Source: QHVT01 sp036389275
GTDB taxonomy: Bacteria; Acidobacteriota; Thermoanaerobaculia; Gp7-AA8
DNA length: 64,000 nucleotides
Direction of reading: 5' to 3'
Assembly (NCBI GenBank): GCA_036389275.1
Contig: DASVQE010000081.1
Span: 75,518-139,517, forward strand
Each line of letters begins with the position of its first letter. Position 1 is the stretch's first letter. The notes below the pieces were generated by a model, which worked only from the letters and a program-made list of their open reading frames with translations, was not told the origin of the DNA and did no database searches. Below, in pieces: positions 1 to 9,727 of the stretch. Position numbers and translations under genes: made by a program.

Positions 1-339
1 CGTGTTCGACTTGAAGTTCTCGATCTTGATGTTGCTCGCGCCGATGGCCGTGGCCACTCCGGCGGCGTTGAACTCGGTGTACCAGCGCCGCGTCGGATCG
101 ACGAAGAAGAGGCGGTGGGCGCCGTCGGTCGAGACGACGTACGTTCCCGGCGGATAGAGATTGCCGGCCAGGAACTCGACGCGGGAGCGTTCCCCATCGA
201 TGGTCGCGCGCGCCGTGAGATCCGTGGTCGGCGTCACCGCATCCTCGGTGGTCGTCTTCTGGAGGAAGTCGTACTGGATCGCGGCGGAAGAGCAGAGCGG
301 GAACAACACGAGCGCAGCCGTCAGCACCAGTTTTTTCAT
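1..339 (-). CDS. Secreted protein of unknown function, C-terminus outside the window
   Basis: Reads from an ATG at 339 to the window edge without a stop, 113 residues, so the 3' end is missing. The N-terminus (MKKLVLTAALVLFPLCSSAA) is a clear Sec signal peptide, so the mature protein should be exported. The visible mature part is beta-rich, with alternating hydrophilic and hydrophobic residues, and I recognise no family. A GGAG sits about 8 bases before the ATG on the minus strand, a normal ribosome binding site. It is divergent from the lolA-like gene at 409. Confidence 0.75.
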   Translation of the reverse strand, partial: MKKLVLTAALVLFPLCSSAAIQYDFLQKTTTEDAVTPTTDLTARATIDGERSRVEFLAGNLYPPGTYVVSTDGAHRLFFVDPTRRWYTEFNAAGVATAIGASNIKIENFKSNT

Positions 340-408
340 TGATATAACTCCAGCGGTCACCTCAGTATACAGGGAAATTTGGCCACTTCCGGGGCGGTTG
401 GCCAGCGC

Positions 409-1074
409 ATGTCCAGACGATCCGTACTCGCGGCTGCTCTCTTCGCCGCCGCCGCGCCGCTCCTTTCCGCCGCTCCCGTCTCGCTGGCGACGGTCATTCA
501 GAAGGTGCAGGCGCAGCAGAAGCAGACCAACACCCTGCAGGCCGACTTCAAGCAGGAGAAGGAGCTCGCGCTCCTGTCGAAGCCGGAAGTCTCGACCGGC
601 ACCTTCGTCTACTCGAAGCCGAACAACGTCCTCTGGACCTACGCCGCGCCGAAGCGGGTGACGATGGTCATCGCCGGCGGCACGCTCACCACCTACTACC
701 CCGAGCTGAAGAAGGCCGAGCGGGTCGACGTGAAGCGTTTCGAGGACCGCATCTTCAAGTACATGGGAGCCTCCGGCGCGATCGACGAGCTGGGGCGCTA
801 CTTCGACTTCACCTTCACCGACTCGCCGAAGCAGGCGGTCTACCTGCTCGACCTCACGCCGAAGAACAAGGCCGTGGCCAAGCGCGTGCGCCGCATCAAG
901 CTCTGGATCGACAAGAAGACCTACCTGACCAACAAGGTCGAGTACGTCGAAGGCGACGGCGACATCACCCGCTACGAGTTCACCAACATCCGCATCAACG
1001 AGCCGGTGCCGGCGGCGCGCTTCGCGCTGCAACTGCCGGCGGGCGTGCGCGTCGAACAGATGAAGTTGCAGTAG
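409..1074 (+). CDS. lolA: LolA-like outer-membrane lipoprotein carrier
   Basis: Predicted periplasmic chaperone that takes lipoproteins released by LolCDE and carries them to the outer membrane. Starting at ATG 409 the first 22 or so residues (MSRRSVLAAALFAAAAPLLS) are a signal peptide; an earlier TTG at 379 would add 10 residues that spoil the signal peptide, so 409 is preferred. The mature part shows the LolA pattern: an early LQADFKQEK segment, then SKPEVSTGTFVYSKPNNVLW, then a conserved beta region to the end. Mature length of about 200 fits the family. The neighbouring secD/secF/yajC genes also serve the envelope. Sequence similarity of LolA to other carriers such as LppX-like folds is low, hence moderate certainty. 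Confidence 0.78.
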   Translation: MSRRSVLAAALFAAAAPLLSAAPVSLATVIQKVQAQQKQTNTLQADFKQEKELALLSKPEVSTGTFVYSKPNNVLWTYAAPKRVTMVIAGGTLTTYYPELKKAERVDVKRFEDRIFKYMGASGAIDELGRYFDFTFTDSPKQAVYLLDLTPKNKAVAKRVRRIKLWIDKKTYLTNKVEYVEGDGDITRYEFTNIRINEPVPAARFALQLPAGVRVEQMKLQ

Positions 1075-1080
1075 AAGCAA

Positions 1081-1117
1081 GTGCTGAGTGCTGAGTGCTA
1101 AGTGCTGAGTGCTGAGA
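1081..1117 (+). repeat. Heptamer tandem repeat, unit AGTGCTG, about five copies
   Basis: Consecutive 7-base units (AGTGCTG, one variant AGTGCTA) fill the gap between lolA and tgt and run into the first codons of tgt. A related heptamer occurs as an inverted array at 25585-25652. Confidence 0.9.
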
Positions 1118-2229
1118 ACAGCCGGATCGCGTTTCGCGTTCTGGCGCAGGATGGTGTGGCGCGGCGCGGCGAGCTCGTCACGCGGCACGGCGCGATCCAG
1201 ACGCCGGTGTTCATGCCGGTCGGGACGCGGGCGTCGGTCAAGGGTCTGACCACCGACCAGCTCGCGCGGCTCGGGCCGCAGATCATCCTCAACAACACCT
1301 ACCACCTGATGCTGCGCCCGGGCGTCGAGCTGCTCGAGAAGCTCGGCGGCGTGCACAAGTTCATGGGCTGGAACGGCGCGGTGCTTTCCGACTCCGGCGG
1401 CTTTCAGCTCTTCTCGCTCGCCTCGATCCGGAAGATCCGGGAAGAAGGGGTCGAGTTCCGCAGCCACATCGATGGCTCGCCGTACTTTTTGAGCCCCGAG
1501 AAATCGGTCGAGATCCAGACGCGCATGGGCGTGGACATCGCCATGGCCTTCGACGAGTGTCCGGCCTACGGCCTCTCGCATGCCGAGGTCGAGAAGTCGA
1601 TGCTGCTGACGCATCGTTGGGCCAGGAGGTCGCTCGACGCGCGCACCGGCGCCTCGGCGCTCTTCGGCATCGTGCAGGGCGGCATCTACAACGACCTGCG
1701 CAAGCGGAGCGTCGAAGAGATCGCCGCGCTCGACTTCGACGGCATCGCCATCGGCGGCGTCTCGGTCGGCGAGCCGAAGCAGGAGATGTTCGAGGTGGTC
1801 GACTTCACCGCGCCTCTGTTGCCGGCCGACAAGCCGCGCTATCTGATGGGCGTCGGTACGCCGGAGGATCTGGTCAACGGCGTGGCCGCCGGCATCGACA
1901 TGTTCGACTGCGTGATGCCGACGCGCAACGCGCGCAACGGCACGCTCTTCACCAGCCGCGGCAAGGTCTCGATCAAGCAGGCGCGCTACGCCGACGACGA
2001 CTCGCCGCTCGATCCCGACTGCTCCTGCGTCACCTGCACGAGCGTCTCGCGCGCCTATCTGCGGCACCTTTTCACCAGCGACGAGATCGCCGCCTCCGTG
2101 TACAACACCATCCACAACGTCTCGTTTTACCTTGACTTGATGGGGGCGATCCGGCAGGCTATCGCGTCCAATTCTTTTGAGGCATACCGCGAAGCGTTCC
2201 TCTCGCGGAGCAATCAGGAATCACGATGA
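1102..2229 (+). CDS. tgt: Queuine tRNA-ribosyltransferase (tRNA-guanine transglycosylase)
   Basis: Exchanges guanine 34 in the anticodon wobble position of Asn, Asp, His and Tyr tRNAs for the queuosine precursor preQ1. 375 residues, the usual length. The substrate-binding aspartate is in SDSGGFQLFSL (about residue 95). GGVSVGEPKQEM and the nucleophile region FDCVMPTRNARNGTLF are intact. The zinc site is CSCVTC followed by the RHLF histidine near residue 310-325. The only usable in-frame start is GTG 1102, which lies inside the heptamer repeat; there is no ribosome binding site. The stop overlaps the yajC start (ATGA), so tgt, yajC, secD and secF form one operon, a gene order seen in many bacteria. 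Confidence 0.96.
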   Translation: MLSAENSRIAFRVLAQDGVARRGELVTRHGAIQTPVFMPVGTRASVKGLTTDQLARLGPQIILNNTYHLMLRPGVELLEKLGGVHKFMGWNGAVLSDSGGFQLFSLASIRKIREEGVEFRSHIDGSPYFLSPEKSVEIQTRMGVDIAMAFDECPAYGLSHAEVEKSMLLTHRWARRSLDARTGASALFGIVQGGIYNDLRKRSVEEIAALDFDGIAIGGVSVGEPKQEMFEVVDFTAPLLPADKPRYLMGVGTPEDLVNGVAAGIDMFDCVMPTRNARNGTLFTSRGKVSIKQARYADDDSPLDPDCSCVTCTSVSRAYLRHLFTSDEIAASVYNTIHNVSFYLDLMGAIRQAIASNSFEAYREAFLSRSNQESR

Positions 2230-2546
2230 ATGCGCTAGCTCTGCTCCAAACCGCCGGCGGCGGCGCCGCCTCGCTGGTGAGCTTCATTCCCATCATCGCC
2301 ATCGGCCTGGTCTTTTACTTCCTGGTGATCGCGCCGGCCAACAAGCAGCGCAAGCAGCAGCAGGTGATGATCAGCTCGCTCAAGAAGGGCGACCGCGTGG
2401 TCACCACCGGCGGGATTTACGGCACGATTCAGGGTGTTGAGGCGGAAGTCGTCTACCTGAAGATCGCCGACAACGTCAAAGTCAAACTGGCGCGCTCGGC
2501 CGTGTCCGGTGTCGTGAGCGGCGAGTCCGACGCGACAGGCGCGTAA
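2226..2546 (+). CDS. yajC: Preprotein translocase subunit YajC
   Basis: Small single-span membrane protein that associates with SecDF in the Sec translocon. 106 residues: one transmembrane helix (SFIPIIAIGLVFYFLVIAPA, about residues 19-38), followed at once by the family hallmark of a basic stretch (NKQRKQQQ) and the SLKKGDRVVTTGGIYGTIQG motif. Translation is coupled to tgt by a 4-base ATGA overlap, and secD follows after 18 bases. Confidence 0.96.
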   Translation: MNALALLQTAGGGAASLVSFIPIIAIGLVFYFLVIAPANKQRKQQQVMISSLKKGDRVVTTGGIYGTIQGVEAEVVYLKIADNVKVKLARSAVSGVVSGESDATGA

Positions 2547-2564
2547 GGGTCCCGGAGGAAAATC

Positions 2565-4136
2565 TTGAATAGAAATGTTGTCTGGAAAATTGTGCTGATT
2601 CTGGCGGTGCTGGTGGTGTTCACGGTCGCCATCATCCCGACCCGGAACAATCCGGAGCCGATCCGCCGCGGCCTCGATCTGAAAGGCGGCGTGCAGCTCG
2701 TCATGCGCGTGAACGTCAACGAGGCGCTCCGCCTCGAGGTCGATCAGGCCATGAACTCGCTGCGCGGACAGGCCACCTCGCAGAACATCCCGGCCCCGGC
2801 CATGCGCCGCGTCAACGACACGACCTTCCTGGCCACGCCGCCTGCAGGCGTCGGCACCGGCGACTACGAGCGCATCGCCCGCGACTTTCTCCCGAACTTC
2901 GAAGTGGCGCGCGCCGGCAACGATCTCCGCTTCACCATGAAGCCACAGGCGGCGCGGCAGCTCAGCCACGAGACGGTGCAGCAGGCCGTCGAGGCCATCG
3001 ACCGCCGCGTCAACGCCCTCGGCGTGACCGAGCCGATCATCGCGCCGCAGGGTGAGGACCGCATCGCCATCCAGCTTCCCGGCGTCGACGATCCGGCCCG
3101 CGTGAAAGACATCATCAAAACCACCGCGCAGCTCCAGTTCCGCATCGTCGAAGGACAGGCGGGACCGACGGCGCAGGCGGTCTTCGACTCGCTGCCGGCG
3201 AATCTGCGCGGCGACGTCGACATCCTGCCGGGCAACCGGGAGGACGAGCTCGGCCGCGTGGTCGGCACCGAGTTCTACGCCGTGCGCAAGAACGTGCCGG
3301 TCAGCGGCCGCGATCTGAAGAACGCGCGCGTGCAGAAGGGCCGCGTCGGCGAGCCGGTGATCGGCTTCTCGCTCACGCCCGAGGGCGCGCCGAAGTTCGG
3401 GGCGCTGACGGGATCGAACGTCGGGCGGCAGCTCGCGATCGTGCTCGACAACAAAGTCGTCTCGGCGCCGAAGATCAACTCGCAGATCACCGAGAGCGGC
3501 GTGATCGAGGGCAGCTTCACGAATCAGCAGGCCTCGGATCTCTCGCTCGTGCTGCGCAGCGGCTCGCTGCCAGCCTCGCTGACGACGCTGGAAGAGCGCA
3601 CGGTCGGCCCGTCGCTCGGACGCGATTCGATCCGCCAGGGCGTGCTCGCCTCGGTGATCGGCTTCGTGCTCCTGGTCGCGGCCATCCTCGTTTACTACAA
3701 GGGCGCCGGCCTCAACGCCGTCGTGGCGTTGCTGCTCAACCTGGTGATCCTGCTCGGGATCATGGCCTACTTCCACGACCTCTTCACGCTGACGCTGCCG
3801 GGCATCGCCGGCATCATCCTGACGCTCGGCATGGCCGTTGACACGAACGTGCTCGTGTTCGAGCGCATCCGTGAAGAGCTGCGCGAAGGCAAGGCGCCGC
3901 GAGCGGCCATCAACCAGGGCTTCTCGCTCGCCTTCGGCACCATCATCGACACGCACATCACCACGATCGTGTCGGCCCTCTTCCTCTTCCAGTTCGGCAC
4001 CGGTCCGATCAAAGGATTCGCCGTCACGCTGCTGATCGGTCTCGGTGCGTCGGTGTTCACCGCGTTCTTCGTCTCGCGGATGATCTTCGACATCGTCTAC
4101 AAGCCGACCGATCATCCGCGCGAGATCAGCATCTAA
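2565..4136 (+). CDS. secD: Protein translocase subunit SecD
   Basis: With SecF uses the proton gradient to pull preproteins across the membrane after SecA-driven translocation. 523 residues. There is an N-terminal transmembrane helix (about residues 7-24), then RRGLDLKGGVQLVMRV, a large periplasmic domain, and a C-terminal five-helix bundle with the typical GMAVDTNVLVFERIREE motif (about residues 420-440). The start is TTG 2565, supported by an ideal GGAGG at 2554-2558. Shorter than the Escherichia coli protein (615) because part of the periplasmic P1 head is reduced, as in many non-proteobacterial SecD proteins. Confidence 0.97.
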   Translation: MNRNVVWKIVLILAVLVVFTVAIIPTRNNPEPIRRGLDLKGGVQLVMRVNVNEALRLEVDQAMNSLRGQATSQNIPAPAMRRVNDTTFLATPPAGVGTGDYERIARDFLPNFEVARAGNDLRFTMKPQAARQLSHETVQQAVEAIDRRVNALGVTEPIIAPQGEDRIAIQLPGVDDPARVKDIIKTTAQLQFRIVEGQAGPTAQAVFDSLPANLRGDVDILPGNREDELGRVVGTEFYAVRKNVPVSGRDLKNARVQKGRVGEPVIGFSLTPEGAPKFGALTGSNVGRQLAIVLDNKVVSAPKINSQITESGVIEGSFTNQQASDLSLVLRSGSLPASLTTLEERTVGPSLGRDSIRQGVLASVIGFVLLVAAILVYYKGAGLNAVVALLLNLVILLGIMAYFHDLFTLTLPGIAGIILTLGMAVDTNVLVFERIREELREGKAPRAAINQGFSLAFGTIIDTHITTIVSALFLFQFGTGPIKGFAVTLLIGLGASVFTAFFVSRMIFDIVYKPTDHPREISI

Positions 4137-4153
4137 GCGGCGAGGAGACCACC

Positions 4154-5350
4154 ATGCAGATTTTCGTCAATCCCAACTATCAGTTCGTCAAGCACCGCTG
4201 GAAAGGCATCGCCGTCTCGCTGCTGTTCGTCCTCGCGGGCGTGGTCGGCTACTTCGTCAACGGCATCAACTGGGGCATCGACTTCGCCGGCGGCGCGAGC
4301 ATCCTGCTCAAGTTCCGCGACGCGGTGCCTCTGGCCGAGCTGCGCAACGACTTCCACGACGCCACGATCCAGCAGTACGGCAAGCCGGAAGACCGCTCGA
4401 TCCTGATCCGCCTGCCGAAGCAGAAGCGCGAGACCGACTACGCCGGCCAGGTCGTGGCGCAGCTCAACAAGAAGCTGAACCCCGAGGGTGCGTCGAAGCA
4501 CGACCTGAACTTCCTCGGCCGCGACCGTCTGGCCTCGCTGCTCAAGCAGAACGATCCCGACAACCGCGGCACGAACCCGAACGCCATCGCCTACTACGAC
4601 CAGCTCGCCGCGCGCGTGATCGAGAAGCGCTCGCAGCTCGGCATCTTCACCAGCATGCAGCAGGTGACGAGCGTCGAAGGGATGACGGCGAATTCCGCGC
4701 GCGTCATCAACGAGCGCGCCTTCCTCGGCCGCTTCAACGTGCTCAATCAGGAGACCGTCGGCCCGCAGGTCGGCGAAGAGCTGCAGATGAAGGCCATCTG
4801 GGCCATCCTGCTCTCGTCGCTGGCCATGGGTCTCTACATCTGGCTGCGCTTCGACTTCACCTTCGGCGTCGGCGCGGTGGCCTGCATCATCCACGACGTC
4901 GCCATCGCTCTCGCCTTCATGATGATCATGCGCCTCGAGTTCTCGCTGAACATCGTGGCCGCGCTGCTGACCATCGTCGGCTACTCGATCAACGACACGG
5001 TGGTCATGTACGACCGCGTGCGCGAGAACAAGCGGAAGATCAAGAAGCCGATGTCGCTCGGCGAGCATCTCGACCTGGCCATCAACCAGACCCTGTCGCG
5101 AACGATCCTCACCTCCGGCTCGGTGTTCCTCGTCCTGGTGGCGCTGATTGCCTTCGGCGGCGACGTCATCCGCGGCTTCGCCTGGATCCTGATGATGGGC
5201 GTCATCTCCGGCACCTACTCGACGCTGCTCATCGTTCCGGCGGTCGCGCTGGCGATGGACAGGTGGAGCGGCTCGAAGCCGGTGGCCGCGCCGGTGCGCG
5301 CGGAGACGGCGCGCGTCGAGGCGCCGGCCCGCAAGCGCCGCGCGAGCTGA
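4154..5350 (+). CDS. secF: Protein translocase subunit SecF
   Basis: Partner of SecD, last gene of the tgt-yajC-secD-secF operon. 398 residues, longer than the approximately 320 of Escherichia coli SecF. The N-terminal helix (about 17-36) is followed by GINWGIDFAGGASILLKF, and the C-terminal bundle holds GYSINDTVVMYDRVRENKR. Between them, about residues 105-190, is an extra hydrophilic helical segment (LASLLKQNDPDNRGTNP... QVTSVEGMTANSARVINERA) not found in the short SecF; it resembles a helix-hairpin-helix-like insert. A GGCGAGGAG run before ATG 4154 provides the ribosome binding site. The C-terminal tail is Ala/Arg-rich. Confidence 0.96.
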   Translation: MQIFVNPNYQFVKHRWKGIAVSLLFVLAGVVGYFVNGINWGIDFAGGASILLKFRDAVPLAELRNDFHDATIQQYGKPEDRSILIRLPKQKRETDYAGQVVAQLNKKLNPEGASKHDLNFLGRDRLASLLKQNDPDNRGTNPNAIAYYDQLAARVIEKRSQLGIFTSMQQVTSVEGMTANSARVINERAFLGRFNVLNQETVGPQVGEELQMKAIWAILLSSLAMGLYIWLRFDFTFGVGAVACIIHDVAIALAFMMIMRLEFSLNIVAALLTIVGYSINDTVVMYDRVRENKRKIKKPMSLGEHLDLAINQTLSRTILTSGSVFLVLVALIAFGGDVIRGFAWILMMGVISGTYSTLLIVPAVALAMDRWSGSKPVAAPVRAETARVEAPARKRRAS

Positions 5351-5374
5351 AGCAGCGACTCATCGAACACTCGA

Positions 5375-5403
5375 CGGCGGGCTTCGGCCCGCCGTTTCTT
5401 TTT
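5375..5403 (+). terminator. Intrinsic terminator of the tgt-secF operon
   Basis: Perfect 8-bp stem (CGGCGGGC / GCCCGCCG) closed by a TTCG tetraloop, followed by TTTCTTTTT. The T-tract runs straight into the maeB -10 element. Confidence 0.93.
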
Positions 5404-5406
5404 GTA

Positions 5407-5412
5407 TAGACT
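5407..5412 (+). promoter_or_regulatory. -10 element (TAGACT) of a leaderless maeB transcript
   Basis: TAGACT, also readable as TATAGA two bases upstream, lies 8 bases before ATG 5421. Transcription would begin at or next to the start codon. No ribosome binding site is present. Confidence 0.6.
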
Positions 5413-5420
5413 CCGGCCGC

Positions 5421-7679
<2,259 letters not shown>

Positions 7680-7680
7680 G

Positions 7681-7782
7681 CCTGTCATCCCGAGCGTAGC
7701 GAGGGACCTGGGCGGTGGTGGCGGCAGGCACGTGCAACGAGCACCGCCCGCCCGGGTCCCTCGCTACGCTCGGGATGACAGG
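7681..7782. repeat. Long inverted repeat (hairpin) between convergent genes
   Basis: Perfect 28-bp arms (7681-7708 and 7755-7782, starting CCTGTCATCCCGAGCG) with an inner pair of 8-bp arms (7710-7717 / 7742-7749). It fills the gap between the stops of maeB and the receiver gene, so it could end transcription in both directions. A diverged second copy is at 54384-54477. Confidence 0.92.
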
Positions 7783-7794
7783 GTGTAGACCGCG

Positions 7795-8181
7795 CTAACC
7801 AGCCACGCAACTGCGCACCAGCGCGTTGAGAGCGGTAATGTCGAACGGCTTCGGCAGGAACGCGCAGACACCCTTGTCCATCGCCGCCACCAGTTCCGGG
7901 TCGCGGTTGGCGCTGACGATGATCACCGGGATCTTCATCAGCTCCGGATCGCCGGCGCGCTCGCGCAGCACATCCCAACCCGACAGGATCGGCATCATCA
8001 GATCGAGCACCACCACCTGCGGATGCTCTGCGCGCATCTGGTCGAGCGCTTCCTGCCCATTCGACGCCTCGACGAGCCGGTAGCTGTCGCCGTTCGCGCG
8101 CCGCAGCGCGACCACGATCATCCTGCGGATGCTCGGATCGTCATCGACGACCAGCACCGTAAAGCTGCTCCCGACTTCCAC
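7795..8181 (-). CDS. Stand-alone response regulator receiver protein
   Basis: Single receiver domain with no output domain, 128 residues from GTG 8181. Acidic pocket D13-D14-D15, phosphoacceptor D60 (VVVLDLMMP), switch serine in IIVSANRD and lysine in LPKPF are all present, so it should accept phosphate from a histidine kinase encoded elsewhere. A longer reading from ATG 8217 adds 12 non-conserved residues. GTG 8181 is preferred because a perfect TATAAT lies 9 bases upstream, which would place that longer start outside the transcript. CheY-like or Spo0F-like signalling is possible; no partner kinase is adjacent. Confidence 0.9.
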   Translation of the reverse strand: MEVGSSFTVLVVDDDPSIRRMIVVALRRANGDSYRLVEASNGQEALDQMRAEHPQVVVLDLMMPILSGWDVLRERAGDPELMKIPVIIVSANRDPELVAAMDKGVCAFLPKPFDITALNALVRSCVAG

Positions 8182-8190
8182 CGCGCTGGA

Positions 8191-8196
8191 ATTATA
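8191..8196 (-). promoter_or_regulatory. -10 element (TATAAT) of the receiver gene
   Basis: Consensus TATAAT read on the minus strand, 9 bases before GTG 8181, no ribosome binding site between. It also decides the start codon of this gene. Confidence 0.65.
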
Positions 8197-8225
8197 GGAG
8201 CAGATGCTCGTTCGCAACGTATCGC

Positions 8226-9302
8226 GTGAAAGTCGCCATCGCCATGTCCGGCGGCGTCGATTCCTCGACGGCCGCGTATCTGCTCAAGTCGCAGGGCCAC
8301 GACGTGGTCGGCCTGTCGATGCAGATGTACGACAACCTCGCGAACGCCGATACCACCTACGGCGGCTGCTGCACGATCGACGACCTCGCTGACGCGCGCC
8401 GCGTAGCCTGGCGTCTCGAGATCCCGCACTTTACGTTGAACATGGAGTCGAACTTTCACGAGAAGGTCGTCCGGCCGTTCGTCGAGGGCTATCTCGCCGG
8501 CACCACGCCCAGCCCGTGCGTCCTCTGCAACACGCACGTGAAGTTCGACGTCTTCCATCGCAAAGCGGTCGCCATCGGCGCGGAGAAAATCGCCACCGGC
8601 CACTACGCGCGCATCACCACCGACGGTGATCGCTTCGAGTTGCGCAAGGCCCGCGATCTCGCCAAGGACCAGTCCTACTTTCTCTTCGAGCTCTCGCAGC
8701 AGCAGTTGTCGGAGGCGCTCTTTCCACTCGGCGAGCTGACCAAGCCGGAAGTGCGCAAGATCGCCGAAGAGGCGGGACTCTCCGTGGCGCGTAAGAAAGA
8801 GTCGTACGAGATCTGCTTCGTCCCGCAGAAGGACGGCTACGGCAAGGTCATCGAGCGCGAGTCCGGCATCACCGCGAATGAGGCTGCCGGCGAGATCGTC
8901 GACGTCGACGGCAACATCGTCGGCACGCACGACGGCTACTACCACTTCACCATCGGCCAGCGCCGCGGCCTGCAGCTCGGCGGCAGCGCGGAGCGCACCT
9001 ACGTCGTCGACGTGAATCCCTTCACCCGGCGCGTCACCGTCGGCGCGGCCTCAATCCTGGAGAAGGACGAGCTGATCGCCGAGCGCGTGCACTGGATCGC
9101 CGGCGAGCCTCCGGCCGGCCCGATCGAAGTGGAGGCGCGCGTCCGCTCGCGCATGGCTGACGTCGCCGCCACCGTCACGCCGCTGCCGGGCAGCCGCGCG
9201 CGCGTCACCTTCGCCCAGAAGCTGCGCGCAGTCGCGCCCGGACAGGCTGTCGTTTTTTTCAGCGGCGATCTCTGTCTCGGCGGCGGGTGGATTATGCGTT
9301 AA
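8226..9302 (+). CDS. mnmA: tRNA-specific 2-thiouridylase MnmA
   Basis: Adds sulfur to uridine 34 of Lys, Glu and Gln tRNAs. 358 residues. The N-terminal PP-loop SGGVDSS (about residues 8-14) binds ATP. The two catalytic cysteines are in PSPCVLCNTHVKF (about residue 100) and YEICFVPQ (about residue 197). The C-terminal beta domains end at GGGWIMR. The GTG start at 8226 is required to keep the PP-loop strand MKVAIAMSGG. It is divergent from the receiver gene, with 44 bases between their start codons. Confidence 0.96.
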   Translation: MKVAIAMSGGVDSSTAAYLLKSQGHDVVGLSMQMYDNLANADTTYGGCCTIDDLADARRVAWRLEIPHFTLNMESNFHEKVVRPFVEGYLAGTTPSPCVLCNTHVKFDVFHRKAVAIGAEKIATGHYARITTDGDRFELRKARDLAKDQSYFLFELSQQQLSEALFPLGELTKPEVRKIAEEAGLSVARKKESYEICFVPQKDGYGKVIERESGITANEAAGEIVDVDGNIVGTHDGYYHFTIGQRRGLQLGGSAERTYVVDVNPFTRRVTVGAASILEKDELIAERVHWIAGEPPAGPIEVEARVRSRMADVAATVTPLPGSRARVTFAQKLRAVAPGQAVVFFSGDLCLGGGWIMR

Positions 9303-9331
9303 TATTTAACGTCACTAAAAAGGAGGAGTGT

Positions 9332-9727
9332 ATGGCCAATCGAGTCGCAACGATTCTCGGTATCGGCTTCCTGCTCGTCGGCATTCTCGGTTTCGTGATG
9401 CCCGGTCTCCTCGGCGCCCATCTCACGCTCGCCCACAACATCATCCATCTCGTCAGCGGTGCGGTCTCGCTCTGGATCGGCCTGAAGGGAACGGCCGGCG
9501 CGGCGCGCAGTTTCTGCCTCGCCTTCGGCGCCGTCTATCTGCTTCTCGGCGTGGTCGGCTTCGCCATCGGCAGCGGCGACGACCGGATGTTCACCGTCAT
9601 CCCCGATCAGTTGATGCTCGGGACGATGGACCACATCATCCACATTCTCCTCGGCGCGATTTACCTGATCGGCGGACTGATGACGCGCGGCGTGGTCACG
9701 ACGACGGCCGCGCGGCCGGCCGTGTAG
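9332..9727 (+). CDS. DUF4383-like four-helix membrane protein
   Basis: 131 residues with four hydrophobic helices (about 4-24, 33-50, 55-80, 98-120), fitting the small DUF4383-type integral membrane family of unknown function. Preceded by an AT-rich stretch (9303-9320) and a textbook AGGAGGAG at 9321-9328, unlike most genes here. Its last 32 bases overlap the end of the rhomboid gene on the other strand. Confidence 0.7.
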   Translation: MANRVATILGIGFLLVGILGFVMPGLLGAHLTLAHNIIHLVSGAVSLWIGLKGTAGAARSFCLAFGAVYLLLGVVGFAIGSGDDRMFTVIPDQLMLGTMDHIIHILLGAIYLIGGLMTRGVVTTTAARPAV

